DNA of 64,000 bases from positions 62,001 to 126,000 of the forward strand of contig NZ_UWYY01000016.1 in the NCBI RefSeq assembly GCF_900608595.1, read 5' to 3'. The position numbers and the translations under genes were made by a program. Below, one piece after another: positions 15,531 through 23,638 of this stretch; position 1 is the stretch's first letter; each line of letters opens with the position of its first letter. Origin of the DNA: Promicromonospora panici. GTDB lineage: Bacteria > Actinomycetota > Actinomycetes > Actinomycetales > Cellulomonadaceae. The notes below the pieces were generated by a model. That model made no database searches. It was not told the origin of the DNA and worked only from the letters and a program-made list of their open reading frames with translations.

Positions 15531-15992
15531 CGCGCCGCCCCCGCGCAGCCGTTCCGCCACGGTGGGCCCCTGCCCGGCCGTCCCGTCGACGATGTCCTGG
15601 ACGTGTGCGCGGAAGTTGGGGCACGCGGCGATGTCGTGGGCGCGACATTCCAGGGCGTGGCGGGTCATCTCGCGGGAGTGCGCCATCTCGGCCATGCGCG
15701 CCTCCAGGTCCGCGATGTGCGCCTCGAGGATCACGTGGCGGTCATAGGCGCCGCCGTCGAGCAGCACGCGAATCTGCTCCAGGCTCATGCCCGCGGCCTT
15801 GCTGCGCATGATCGTGGCCACGCGGAAGGCGTCGTCAGAGCCGTAACGGCGGCGCCCCGCGCCGTCGCGAGCCGGGTCGAGCAGGCCCATGGACTCCCAG
15901 TGGCGCAGCACGTGGGTCTCCAGGCCGAAACGTGCGGCGAGGTCGCCCACCGACCAGACGGTTCGGTCTCCGGAAACAGGGTGTGACTTCAT
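15441..15992 (-). CDS. MerR-family transcriptional regulator
   Basis: 183 residues. The N-terminal MerR winged helix is VGDLAARFGLETHVLRHWES, followed by RRRYGSDDAFRVATIMRSKA and the dimerising coiled coil (GMSLEQIRVLL onward). The C-terminal part has CRAHDIAACPNF, with two Cys that could bind metal or a thiol-reactive ligand. The last 90 coding bases overlap the convergent SDR gene. The start codon lies inside a perfect 12-4-12 palindrome, suggesting tight autorepression. Ligand and other targets unknown. Confidence 0.83.
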   Translation of the reverse strand: MKSHPVSGDRTVWSVGDLAARFGLETHVLRHWESMGLLDPARDGAGRRRYGSDDAFRVATIMRSKAAGMSLEQIRVLLDGGAYDRHVILEAHIADLEARMAEMAHSREMTRHALECRAHDIAACPNFRAHVQDIVDGTAGQGPTVAERLRGGGASAGLGSDPRALGDVVGRLPEHPAVRRDGQ

Positions 15993-16009
15993 GTTGACAT
16001 GAAGTCACA
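15982..16009. promoter_or_regulatory. Perfect 12-4-12 palindrome over the MerR start codon
   Basis: TGTGACTTCATG (15982-15993) and CATGAAGTCACA (15998-16009) around TTGA. The inner ACTTCATG half resembles MerR-family half sites. The start codon of the regulator (15990-15992) is within the left arm. I see no -35/-10 pair with the 19-bp MerR spacing around it, so a plain repressor site is more likely than an activated promoter. Confidence 0.6.
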
Positions 16010-16438
16010 GGCTGGGCGCCGCCGCAAGGCCTCTGCCAGGACAGGAACCCTGATGCCCGTCATCTCCGGACCGATCTCGGTCGAGGAGAACCCGGAGTTC
16101 GTCGTCGACGAGCTGTTGCGTTTCCTTGACAGGGTTCTGCAACAACGTCGGAATTGACGGCGGGCCGCGAATAGCGACGAGCGATACCACGGCACGCCTC
16201 GGCCTTTTCACCTCTCTCCGACTGGGGGTGTGAGCCGGTCTTTCCGTATGCTGAGGGGCGTTGGGATGACGCAGAACGCCGCATTCTGGGTCATTCGACG
16301 CAAGGTTCGCGTGCGGGTTAATTGGCGCCTATACGCCTTTTGTCCGGAAGGCGTCGTTGCCGCCAGGCCGGGCGAGCCTGGCGCAATTTCCAGCACCGAG
16401 AACGCAGCTGAGTGCAGATCAGTCGGAGGTGAGTGCGC
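16010..16438. other. Intergenic region with a possible 34-residue ORF and the promoter of the sigma fusion gene
   Basis: No recognisable gene. A short plus-strand frame (16053-16157, starting MPVISGPISVEEN and ending LQQRRN) has only a weak ribosome site and no known relatives that I recognise. Near 16262-16292 an imperfect dyad (TGACGCAGAA ... TTCTGGGTCA) lies in AT-richer DNA about 150 bases before the sigma-anti-sigma fusion gene and may be part of its promoter. Confidence 0.3.
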
Positions 16439-18007
16439 GTGAGTACCGCGGGTGGTGGCCTGGGTGTGGATGACTGGATCGCGCATCGCCCCGGCATCGT
16501 GCGCTCGGTCGCCGCACGCGTGCCCGGCATCGACGCCGAGGAAGCCACCAGCCGCGCCCTGGAGAAGATGGTCCGCATCGTCTCCACCGGCGGCACCATC
16601 AACGACCCCGCCCCCTACTGGCGACGCGCCGCGGTCAACGAAGCCATCTCCATGACCCGCGAAGCCGGCCGCGCCCACCCGGTCGAGGACGACACGCTCG
16701 ACGGCCTGACTCCCCCAGCCGCAGGCGCCGAGCTGGACGCCGAACGCCTCGCCGACGTCACCATGCTCCGCACCGCCCTGTCCGACCTGGCCGACGACGA
16801 CCGCCAGATCCTCCTCGAACGACACGTGCACGACAAGGCCGTCACCGACATCGCCACCGGCCTCGGCGTACGACCCCACGCCGTGACCATGCGGCTACGC
16901 CGCGCCGAGGAACGCCTCGCCGGAGCATTCGCCGCCGCCCACGCCCAAGCCGTCAACGAACCAGAGTGCCGCACCACCCGCGCCGCCATGCACGACTACC
17001 TCAAGGGCCGCCTGCTGCCCCGCCGCCAGCGACGCCTGGAAGTCCACATGGACGGCTGCACCGAATGCACCCGCGCCTTCATCGACGTCCGTGAAGTGTC
17101 CTGGATGCTGCGTGACTACGGCCAGCACCTCATCGGTGGCGCTCTGGTCACCGGAACGGTGGGAGGTGCGACCGCCGGGACCGGGATCGCCGTGGGTGCG
17201 GGCGTCGCCGTGGGCGCGCAGCCGCGCACCTTCGGGAGGAAGGAGACGACGGTGGCGGCGGGCGTGCTGGTCGCGCTCGCGATCGGCGGCGCCGCGGCCG
17301 CGCACCTCAGCAACCAGACCGACCAGCCGACGCCGCAGGCCGTCGTGGACCTCAGCGGGGGCGGCACAGGCCCGGTCGAGCCACCCGCGCAGGACCTGCC
17401 GCCGTCGATCCCGCCCGCGGATCCCGAGCCGCGTCCGGCGACCACGCCCAAGGACGACCAGGCACCAGCGCTCGAACCGGTCACGACGCCCGAGCGGGAC
17501 GCGGCCGACTCGGCGCCGGCGGCCGAACCCGAGGCCGAGGCTCAGACGGAGCCCGAGCCCGCCCTGGAGCCGGTCGGCACCGCCCCGGAGCCAGAGCCCG
17601 CGGACCCGCCGGCGGAGCCTGCACCGGAGGAGCCCGCTGCTCCGCCCGCTCCCGAGCCCGCCCCGGAACCTGAGCCGAAGCCGGAACCGGAGACACCGCC
17701 CGCGCCGAGCCCGCCCCAGGGACAGCCGATGAGCGGCCCGCCCGGCAACCCGGGCAACGACCACGGCAAGGGCCCGTCCAAGGACAACGGCCAGGGCCCT
17801 GGCAACGGAAACGGGCACGGGCACGGGAAGGGTCCGGGTAACGGGAACGGCAAGGGACACGCGCCGGACGGCGTCGACGCCCAGGGAACAGACCTCGGCG
17901 AACATCTGACGAGCCTGCTCGCCCTCCCGAGCATCGCCGGCACACCCGGCGTCCTGCTGCTCGACGGCCTGCGGAGGCGCCGCCGCCGACGCGGCACCGC
18001 AAGCTGA
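16439..18007 (+). CDS. ECF sigma factor fused to zinc-finger anti-sigma domain, membrane helix and envelope tail
   Basis: 522 residues. Residues about 10-85 fit a divergent sigma region 2 (YWRRAAVNEAISMTRE), 105-160 region 4 (LSDLADDDRQILLERHVHDK, then TDIATGLGVRPHAVTMRLRR). Residues about 180-220 contain HMDGCTECTRAF, the HxxxCxxC zinc-finger anti-sigma motif. A Gly/Ala-rich stretch and a membrane helix (VAAGVLVALAIGGAAAA) follow near 265-285, then about 130 residues of Pro/Glu repeats, a Gly/Asn/Lys-rich tail and a C-terminal hydrophobic patch before seven Arg. Start: GTG with GGAGGTG seven bases upstream. Fusions of this kind are known in actinobacterial ECF groups with long C-terminal extensions. 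Regulon unknown. Confidence 0.82.
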   Translation: MSTAGGGLGVDDWIAHRPGIVRSVAARVPGIDAEEATSRALEKMVRIVSTGGTINDPAPYWRRAAVNEAISMTREAGRAHPVEDDTLDGLTPPAAGAELDAERLADVTMLRTALSDLADDDRQILLERHVHDKAVTDIATGLGVRPHAVTMRLRRAEERLAGAFAAAHAQAVNEPECRTTRAAMHDYLKGRLLPRRQRRLEVHMDGCTECTRAFIDVREVSWMLRDYGQHLIGGALVTGTVGGATAGTGIAVGAGVAVGAQPRTFGRKETTVAAGVLVALAIGGAAAAHLSNQTDQPTPQAVVDLSGGGTGPVEPPAQDLPPSIPPADPEPRPATTPKDDQAPALEPVTTPERDAADSAPAAEPEAEAQTEPEPALEPVGTAPEPEPADPPAEPAPEEPAAPPAPEPAPEPEPKPEPETPPAPSPPQGQPMSGPPGNPGNDHGKGPSKDNGQGPGNGNGHGHGKGPGNGNGKGHAPDGVDAQGTDLGEHLTSLLALPSIAGTPGVLLLDGLRRRRRRRGTAS

Positions 18008-18056
18008 CTCGCGTTCAGCAGCCCGCGACGCCCGCAGACCTGGCCGCGCCGACGAC

Positions 18057-19280
18057 TCACTCCGCCGTCCGTAGCGCGAAGTGGAGCGCGTTCGACCGCA
18101 CGTGCTCGAGCGCGAGGCTCGACGCGCCGACGATCACCGCGTCCGCGCCGAACGACGACGCGACCAGTTCCGGCGCCGGTGGGTGCACCATGCCTTCGAG
18201 GATGTTCGCGGTCCGGCGCAGCAGATCGCCGACGACGGGTGCGACGCCGCCCGCGATGATGATCCGGTCGACGTCGAGCATGCCGTCGATGACGGCGCAG
18301 ACACGCGCGAGCCGGTCGGCGAGGCGGTCGACGACGGCGATCGCGCCGACGTCGCCGTCGTCCGCCGCGGCGAACACCATGGGCGCGTCGATCGCGCTCG
18401 ACGGCAGGCCGCGCAGAGTGCTGCCGGGCGGCAGCGCGCCCGCCTCGTGCGTGTCCCGACCCCAGGAGCGGGCCAGGAAACCGATGCCGTTCGCGGAGCC
18501 GACACCGGCGACGTACTCGAGCAGGCGCATCTCGCCTGCCCCACCGTGGCTTCCGCGCACCAGCGCGCCGTCGACCACGATGCCGGCGCCGAGGCGCTCG
18601 CCCGAGAGGAGCGCCGCGAACGACCGGACGCCGCGCCCGGCGCCGAGCGCACGCTCGGCGAGCGCCGCGAGGTTGGCGTCGTTCTCGACGGTGGTATGCC
18701 ATCCGCGCGCGCGGAAGTGGGCGGCGAAGCCGGGGTTCATGCGCGGCCAGAACTCGTCCTGCCCGGGCGGCGACGTGCCCTCGATGTCCGTCGGCGCGGG
18801 CACGCCCACGGCAATCGCCAGCACGCGCGACGGATCGACACCAGCCGCGGCGAGCGCCTGCGCGATGCAGGCGTCGGTGACCGCGAGCCGGTCCTGCGCG
18901 TTGTCGTGCTCGAGATCGAGGGGGTGCGCGTGACGCCCGATCTCGACACCGCGCAGGTCGGAGACGGTCGTGAGCACGCGGTGCTGGCCGGCGTCGACGC
19001 CGATCACGTACCCGGCGTCGGAGCGCAGCTCGTAGAGCCGGGCCGGCCGGCCCTTCGCCGTGGCCGCGGCGGCCTCCGCGGCGCGCTCGACCTCACGCAT
19101 CCAGCCGAGCTCGATCAGCTCACCGCACCGGCTGATCACGGTGGAGCGCGTGAGCCCGGTCGCGTCCATCGCCTCGCTCGCCGTGAAGACGTCGTGGGCC
19201 CAGGCGTACTCGAGCACGCTCTCGGTGTTGATGCGGCGCAGCAGTCCTGACGACGAGGCGTTCTGCAGTGGTCGGCTCAC
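18057..19280 (-). CDS. ROK-family transcriptional repressor
   Basis: 407 residues. An N-terminal winged helix (TASEAMDATGLTRSTVISRC) precedes the ROK sugar-binding domain with VIGVDAGQHRVLTTVSDL, VGVPAPTDIEG, VENDANLAALAE and GERLGAGIVVDG. The zinc signature CxCGxxGC of ROK proteins is absent; the region after GGAGEM reads RLLEYVAGVGSAN, and the usual EIGH histidine is lost. It is therefore a regulator without the canonical metal site. Divergent from an alpha-glucosidase gene, the expected target. Confidence 0.87.
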   Translation of the reverse strand: MSRPLQNASSSGLLRRINTESVLEYAWAHDVFTASEAMDATGLTRSTVISRCGELIELGWMREVERAAEAAAATAKGRPARLYELRSDAGYVIGVDAGQHRVLTTVSDLRGVEIGRHAHPLDLEHDNAQDRLAVTDACIAQALAAAGVDPSRVLAIAVGVPAPTDIEGTSPPGQDEFWPRMNPGFAAHFRARGWHTTVENDANLAALAERALGAGRGVRSFAALLSGERLGAGIVVDGALVRGSHGGAGEMRLLEYVAGVGSANGIGFLARSWGRDTHEAGALPPGSTLRGLPSSAIDAPMVFAAADDGDVGAIAVVDRLADRLARVCAVIDGMLDVDRIIIAGGVAPVVGDLLRRTANILEGMVHPPAPELVASSFGADAVIVGASSLALEHVRSNALHFALRTAE

Positions 19281-19406
19281 CCTTGACCCCTTTCGTACTC
19301 CCGATTAAATATAGTGCTTGGATAAACTCCCGGCTGCCAGCCGGCACCACCCAGGGCACGATCGAATGACTGACCACCGACCACGACCGCAGAGGACCCA
19401 GCTCCC
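19281..19406. promoter_or_regulatory. Divergent promoter region of ROK regulator and alpha-glucosidase
   Basis: A markedly AT-rich core near 19302-19328 (GATTAAATATAGTGCTTGGA) lies in a GC-rich intergenic stretch. It is the obvious place for both promoters and the ROK operator. I could not define a clear inverted repeat. Confidence 0.45.
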
Positions 19407-21068
19407 GTGACCAGCACTCTCAACACAGACCAGCTCCTCGTGGACGACGCCACGTGGTGGCGGCAGGCGGCCGTCTACCAGATCTATCCCCGCAGCTTCG
19501 CCGACGCGAACGGTGACGGCATCGGCGACCTGCGCGGCATCATCTCCCGCGTGCCCTACCTGAAGCGCCTCGGCATCGACGCGGTATGGCTCAGCCCGTT
19601 CTACCCCTCGGCGCTGGCCGACGGCGGTTACGACGTCGCCGACTACCGCGACGTCGACCCGAGGATCGGCACGCTCGACGAGTTCGACGAGATGGTCGCC
19701 GCCCTGCACGCGGCGGGCATCCGGGTCATCGCCGACATCGTGCCGAACCACTCCTCGGACGACCACGTGTGGTTCCAGGAGGCGCTCGCCGCAGGGCCGG
19801 GCAGCCCGGAGCGTGCGCGCTACATCTTCCGCGACGGCCTCGGCGCTGACGGTTCCCGGCCGCCGGCCGACTGGACGAGCATGTTCGGCGAGCCCGCGTG
19901 GACGCGCGTGCCCGACGGCCAGTGGTACCTGCACCTCTTCGCGCGGGAGCAGCCGGACTTCAACTGGGACAACGAGGACGTCCGCGAGGACTTCCGGAAG
20001 ACCCTGCGGTTCTGGTCGGACCGGGGCGTCGACGGGTTCCGCATCGACGTCGCGCACGGCCTCACCAAGGAGCTCGGCGAGTCCCTGCCCTCGCAGGCCG
20101 AGATCGACGCCATCACCGAACCCGGTGCGCACCCGCTCTGGGACCGCGACGAGGTGCACGAGATCTACGCCGACTGGCGCAAGGTGTTCAACGAGTACAC
20201 GCCGCCGCGCATCGCGGTGGCCGAGGCCTGGGTCACGACCCACCGGCGCCCCCGGTACGCGAGCGCCGAGGGACTCGGGCAGGCGTTCAACTTCGACCTG
20301 CTCGAGGCCGACTTCGACGCCGAGCAGTTCCGCACCATCATCACCGACAACCTGGCGCTGTCCGCGGCGTCCGGCTCGTCGACGACGTGGGTCTTCTCGA
20401 ACCACGACGTCGTGCGGCACGCCACCCGCTACGCCCTGCCGCCGCGCAACGGGAGCACCACCGTGAAGCAGGGGCAGGAGTGGCTGCTCTCGGGCGGTAC
20501 GGCACCCGTGGCCGACGTCGAGCTCGGCCTGCGCCGCGCCCGCGCCGCGACGCTGCTCATGCTCGGCCTGCCGGGCAGTGCCTACCTCTACCAGGGTGAG
20601 GAGCTCGGCCTGCCGGAGGTCGCCGACATCCCGGCGGCCGAGCGCCAGGACCCGGCGTTCTTCCGCAACCCCGGCGTCGACATGGGGCGCGACGGCTGCC
20701 GCGTGCCGCTGCCGTGGACGCGGGAGGGCTCGTCGTTCGGGTTCGGCCCGGCGGGCGCGCACCTGCCGCAGCCCGCGGGTTTCGGCGAGCTGTCGGTCGA
20801 GGCCCAGGACGGCGTGCCCGGCTCGACGCTCGAGCTCTACCGCGCCGCGCTCGCGCTGCGCCACGAGCTGCAGGCCGCCGAGACGCTGGAATGGGTGCCG
20901 TCGCCGGCCGACGTCGTGCGCTTCGCGCGCCCGAGCGGCTGGCAGGTCGTGACCAACTTCGGCACGGACCCGGTCGCACTGCCGGACGGCGAGGTCCTGC
21001 TCACGAGCGGCCCGCTGGCCGGCACCCAGCTCCCGGCCTCGACGACGGCCTGGATCCGCACAGCCTGA
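19407..21068 (+). CDS. GH13 alpha-glucosidase
   Basis: 553 residues, cytosolic (no signal peptide). GH13 motifs in order: QIYPRSFADANGDGIGDL at the start, DIVPNHSSDDH (region I), DGFRIDVAHGL with the catalytic Asp (region II), AVAEAWV with the acid/base Glu (region III) and VFSNHDVVRH with the third Asp (region IV). The DGIGDLRGI loop and QPDFNWDN fit alpha-glucosidase or oligo-1,6-glucosidase subfamilies. It would hydrolyse maltose- or isomaltose-type oligosaccharides after uptake. GTG start preceded by GAGGACC. Controlled by the divergent ROK repressor, terminated by a 31-bp-stem hairpin. Linkage specificity cannot be fixed. Confidence 0.92.
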   Translation: MTSTLNTDQLLVDDATWWRQAAVYQIYPRSFADANGDGIGDLRGIISRVPYLKRLGIDAVWLSPFYPSALADGGYDVADYRDVDPRIGTLDEFDEMVAALHAAGIRVIADIVPNHSSDDHVWFQEALAAGPGSPERARYIFRDGLGADGSRPPADWTSMFGEPAWTRVPDGQWYLHLFAREQPDFNWDNEDVREDFRKTLRFWSDRGVDGFRIDVAHGLTKELGESLPSQAEIDAITEPGAHPLWDRDEVHEIYADWRKVFNEYTPPRIAVAEAWVTTHRRPRYASAEGLGQAFNFDLLEADFDAEQFRTIITDNLALSAASGSSTTWVFSNHDVVRHATRYALPPRNGSTTVKQGQEWLLSGGTAPVADVELGLRRARAATLLMLGLPGSAYLYQGEELGLPEVADIPAAERQDPAFFRNPGVDMGRDGCRVPLPWTREGSSFGFGPAGAHLPQPAGFGELSVEAQDGVPGSTLELYRAALALRHELQAAETLEWVPSPADVVRFARPSGWQVVTNFGTDPVALPDGEVLLTSGPLAGTQLPASTTAWIRTA

Positions 21069-21090
21069 CCCGCCACCCACCGGACCGTGT

Positions 21091-21169
21091 GGTCCGCGAA
21101 GTAGAGCGCCTGTCCGGGTCTGCCCGGCACACCCGGGGAGACCCGGACAGGCGCTCTACTTCGCGGACC
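21091..21169. terminator. Exceptionally long perfect hairpin (31-bp stem)
   Basis: 21091-21121 and 21139-21169 are perfect reverse complements. The 17-base loop (GCCCGG...CCGGGG) can pair further. It lies between the convergent ends of the alpha-glucosidase and the ECF41 gene, so it can terminate both. Its arm recurs at 8503-8526 inside gntP. The length and perfection exceed what termination needs, which suggests a dispersed palindromic repeat family. Confidence 0.8.
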
Positions 21170-21186
21170 TCGTTGACAGCGGGCGC

Positions 21187-22032
21187 TCAGCGCAGCAGGA
21201 CCGTGTGGATCGCCGCGACCAGCCCGTCCGTGATCAGCAGGCGGATCAGCGCCACCGGGTCGCCGTCCCGCGTGGCCACCACGGCCATCCCGTCGTCCAG
21301 GGCCAGCGGCGCCAGGGTCCAGCCCGAGCTCGGGCCCAGGTAGCGCAGGGATCCGGCGGCCACCCGCTCCGCGCCGGTGTCGAACCCGACACGCTTGCCG
21401 CGGACGGTCGCCCAGCCTGAGACGTCGGGGTGCAGCACCCGGGCGAGCGCATGGAGATCTCCCCCGGCGCACGCCGCGATGAAGCTGTCCACAACGTCCT
21501 GCAGCTCGGGGTCGATGCGGGGCGCCTCCGGCGTCGGGCCGGACTCCCGGATCGCCCGCCGGGCGCGGCTGGCGAGCTGGCGGACGGCGGCGGGCGTCCG
21601 GCCGACCGTCTCCGCCACGCTGTCGAACGGGATCCCGAACACGTCGTGCAGCAGGAAGGCCGCGCGCTCGCCGGGCGTGAGCTGCGCCAGCACGACGGAC
21701 AGCGCGCGCCGGATCTCGTCGTCCAGGGTGACCCGGTCGGCCGGGTCCGGTGCGTCGGCGACGGCGTCGAAGCTCCATGCGGTGGGGTCGTGCGGCGCCG
21801 ACAGCCGCCCGTGCGCCGAACCGATCCGGTCCAGCGCGAGGCGCCGCACCACCACGACGAGCCATCCGCGCAGGTCCCGGATCTCGCCGACGTCCTGGGC
21901 CGTGAGGCGCGCGAACGCGTCCTGCACCACGTCCTCGGCTTCGGTGGGGTCGACGAGGATCCGGTTCGCGACGGCGAGCAGGTAGGCCCGGTCGTCCCGC
22001 GAGGCGGCGGCTATGCGTTCGGTTTCGCTCAT
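21187..22032 (-). CDS. ECF41-type sigma factor with SnoaL-like C-terminal domain
   Basis: 281 residues. Region 2 (YLLAVANRILVDPTEAEDVV) and region 4 (LTPGERAAFLLHDVFGIPFD, then VGRTPAAVRQLASRARR) are followed by a SnoaL-like domain (FIAACAGGDLHALARVLHPD) that in ECF41 factors sets promoter activity without a separate anti-sigma. The promoter match at 22041-22067 places the transcript start close to the ATG at 22032. This start is therefore preferred over GTG at 22038, and the GGAGG-like run upstream is then promoter spacer, not a ribosome site. Divergent from a DoxX/oxidoreductase operon, the classic ECF41 partner type. Confidence 0.88.
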   Translation of the reverse strand: MSETERIAAASRDDRAYLLAVANRILVDPTEAEDVVQDAFARLTAQDVGEIRDLRGWLVVVVRRLALDRIGSAHGRLSAPHDPTAWSFDAVADAPDPADRVTLDDEIRRALSVVLAQLTPGERAAFLLHDVFGIPFDSVAETVGRTPAAVRQLASRARRAIRESGPTPEAPRIDPELQDVVDSFIAACAGGDLHALARVLHPDVSGWATVRGKRVGFDTGAERVAAGSLRYLGPSSGWTLAPLALDDGMAVVATRDGDPVALIRLLITDGLVAAIHTVLLR

Positions 22033-22040
22033 GCGCACAG

Positions 22041-22093
22041 GACGATCGTGCCCCCTCCGGTGTGACAGTCACATCCGAGCACAGTGGTTCGTC
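22041..22093. promoter_or_regulatory. Back-to-back ECF41 promoters sharing one palindromic -35 region
   Basis: The palindrome TGTGACAGTCACA (22061-22073) supplies both -35 elements. On the minus strand TGTCACA is followed after exactly 16 bases by CGTC (22044-22041), the published ECF41 consensus. On the plus strand AGTCACA is followed after 16 bases by CGTC (22090-22093). So the sigma factor should drive its own gene and the DoxX operon. Confidence 0.8.
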
Positions 22094-22144
22094 CTGTCCC
22101 CGCACCGGCGGACAGCCCGTCCGCCGACGAACCCAAGGAGCACC

Positions 22145-22663
22145 ATGCTCACCACCACCCTGTGGGCGGCGCAGATCATTCTCGCCCTGTATTTCCTCTT
22201 CGGCGGCTTGCCCAAGGTCCTCGGCCGCGGTATCGACCGCTGGCTCGGGTTCGACGACATCCCGCGCCCGGTGACAATCCTGATCGGCGTCGCAGAGCTT
22301 GCCGCGTCGGTCGCGCTCGTTCTCCCGCTGCTCCTGGGCGGCTTCGAGTGGACCACGCCGCTGGCCGCGGTCGGCCTCGCGGTCGTCACGCTGATGGCGA
22401 CCGGCTTCCACATCCGGGCCGGTGAGTGGCTGCCCGGGCTGGCGACCACGCTCTGGGCGATGCTCGCTGGCGCGGTCGCCGTCGGCCGCTGGGACCTCCT
22501 GGCGACCGGACCGTCACTGGGGGCCGATCTCCTGGTGGCCGTGATCGCCGTCCTCGTAGTGGCGATCGTCGTCACCCTCGTCGTGGTCTTCCGGATGCCC
22601 GCGCCATCGCGTGCCGAGGCGCGCGACGCGGCCGTCCGCTCCATCGAAGGAACACACGTATGA
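22145..22663 (+). CDS. DoxX-family membrane protein
   Basis: 172 residues with four hydrophobic segments (TLWAAQIILALYFLFGGLPK; TILIGVAELAASVALVLPLL; LAAVGLAVVTLMATGFHI; a C-terminal segment VAVIAVLVVAIVVTLVVVF). The first helix with GxPK and the second with GxxELxxxxxL are DoxX-like features. AAGGAG lies four bases before the ATG. It overlaps the following gene by ATGA, and both are driven by the predicted ECF41 promoter. DoxX proteins are linked to thiol or oxidative stress; the role here is unproven. Confidence 0.83.
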   Translation: MLTTTLWAAQIILALYFLFGGLPKVLGRGIDRWLGFDDIPRPVTILIGVAELAASVALVLPLLLGGFEWTTPLAAVGLAVVTLMATGFHIRAGEWLPGLATTLWAMLAGAVAVGRWDLLATGPSLGADLLVAVIAVLVVAIVVTLVVVFRMPAPSRAEARDAAVRSIEGTHV

Positions 22664-23325
22664 AGCTCGCGATCGTCGCGGCCACGGGTGGCGTGGGCCG
22701 ACACCTCGTCGACCAGGCCCTCGCCGCCGGACACTCGGTCACGGCCCTCGTCCGCAACCCCGCGAAACTCCACCGGCCGGTCCGCGCGGCCACGGTCGAT
22801 CTTGCCGCGCCCGACCCGACAGCCCTGCGCGCCGCACTCGTGGACCAGGACGCCGTCCTGTCGTGTCTCGGCCCGCGCGGCGCCGGCGAGTACGGGATCG
22901 TCGAGCCCGGCACCCGGGCACTCGCGCAGGCCATGCACGACGCCGGTTGCCGCCGCATCGTCGCCGTCAGCGGCTCAGGGGTCTCCACGGTCCCGACCCC
23001 GAGCCGGCCGAACCCGCCCCGGCGGGAACCCGGAGCCGGCTTCTGGAACCGGTACATCGCGACGCCGCTGGGCCGACGTGTCCTGGGCGCCCACTTCGTC
23101 GATGTCGCCATGATGGAACACGTGCTACGCACGAGCGGGCTGGACTGGACCGCCGTCCGGCCGCCCTACCTGAGTGACGGGCCGGTGACCGGCCGGTATC
23201 GGACCGCGGTCGGGCACAGCGTTCCCGGCGGCGTGCGGCTGTCACGTGCGGACACAGCCCACCTCATGCTCCGAGTCCTGGACGACCCGACGATGATCGG
23301 TCAGGCGGTCGGCGCCGCGAACTGA
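22660..23325 (+). CDS. NAD(P)-binding atypical SDR (NmrA/epimerase-like)
   Basis: 221 residues. The nucleotide motif is AATGGVGRHLVDQALAAGH, followed by LVRNP, VLSCLGPRG and IVAVSGSG, the pattern of NAD(P)H-binding (PF13460) proteins. VRPPYLSDGPVTGRYR near the C-terminus is also typical. The ATG overlaps the DoxX stop by four bases. Oxidoreductases and epimerases of this type are among the known genomic partners of ECF41 sigma factors, so the pair is probably the sigma factor's main target. Substrate unknown. Confidence 0.86.
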   Translation: MKLAIVAATGGVGRHLVDQALAAGHSVTALVRNPAKLHRPVRAATVDLAAPDPTALRAALVDQDAVLSCLGPRGAGEYGIVEPGTRALAQAMHDAGCRRIVAVSGSGVSTVPTPSRPNPPRREPGAGFWNRYIATPLGRRVLGAHFVDVAMMEHVLRTSGLDWTAVRPPYLSDGPVTGRYRTAVGHSVPGGVRLSRADTAHLMLRVLDDPTMIGQAVGAAN

Positions 23326-23344
23326 TGCTGTCGTACGCGCTCAT

Positions 23345-23443
23345 CGGGGTGAGGTGAGCGCGGACGGCGTTGATGTGGTCATCGCCTGGCGCCGGGAGGA
23401 CAACCACCCGCTGCTGCACGCCCTCATCGAAGCCACCCAGACA
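23345..23443 (+). pseudogene. Possible remnant of a LysR regulator C-terminus
   Basis: The frame reads GVDVVIAWRREDNHPLLHAL, then IEAT, which resembles the last strand and helix of a LysR effector domain (vvlawRrddp, then hPllraflea). No start, no upstream domain and no DNA-binding part are present, so it is at most a decayed tail. Similarity is short; treat as tentative. Confidence 0.4.
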
Positions 23444-23509
23444 GCAATCCGCACCGTGATCCCAAGAAAATCGAGCAATCAACCCGTTGTCAGGAGGACC
23501 GAGTCCGCC

Positions 23510-23629
23510 GTGACAACGATCAGGTTCTGGACCATCGCCACCGACGGCCAGGAGCAGGCCTACCTCATGACCGGAACTGACGAGGGCGGCAATGACTTCA
23601 CCCGCCGCGGCAGTCTTACCAAGAACTGA
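23510..23629 (+). CDS. Hypothetical 39-residue protein
   Basis: GTG start with AGGAGG 13 bases upstream; the product begins VTTIRFWTIATDGQEQAYLM and ends RRGSLTKN. No signal peptide or membrane segment and no family I recognise. A hairpin follows ten bases after the stop. Could be a real small gene or chance. Confidence 0.3.
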   Translation: MTTIRFWTIATDGQEQAYLMTGTDEGGNDFTRRGSLTKN

Positions 23630-23638
23630 TCACACGAC

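Noticed and set aside
17500-17870. Tandem-repeat or CRISPR-like array
   Set aside because: The repetition is codon-level Pro/Glu and Gly/Asn/Lys repeats in a coding region, not fixed-length repeats with spacers.
17542-18702. Minus-strand Gly/Ser-rich frame over the sigma-fusion repeats, resembling a PE-PGRS-like protein
   Set aside because: It is the complement of the Pro/Glu and Gly/Asn repeats and of ROK codons, without a start region; low complexity explains the resemblance.
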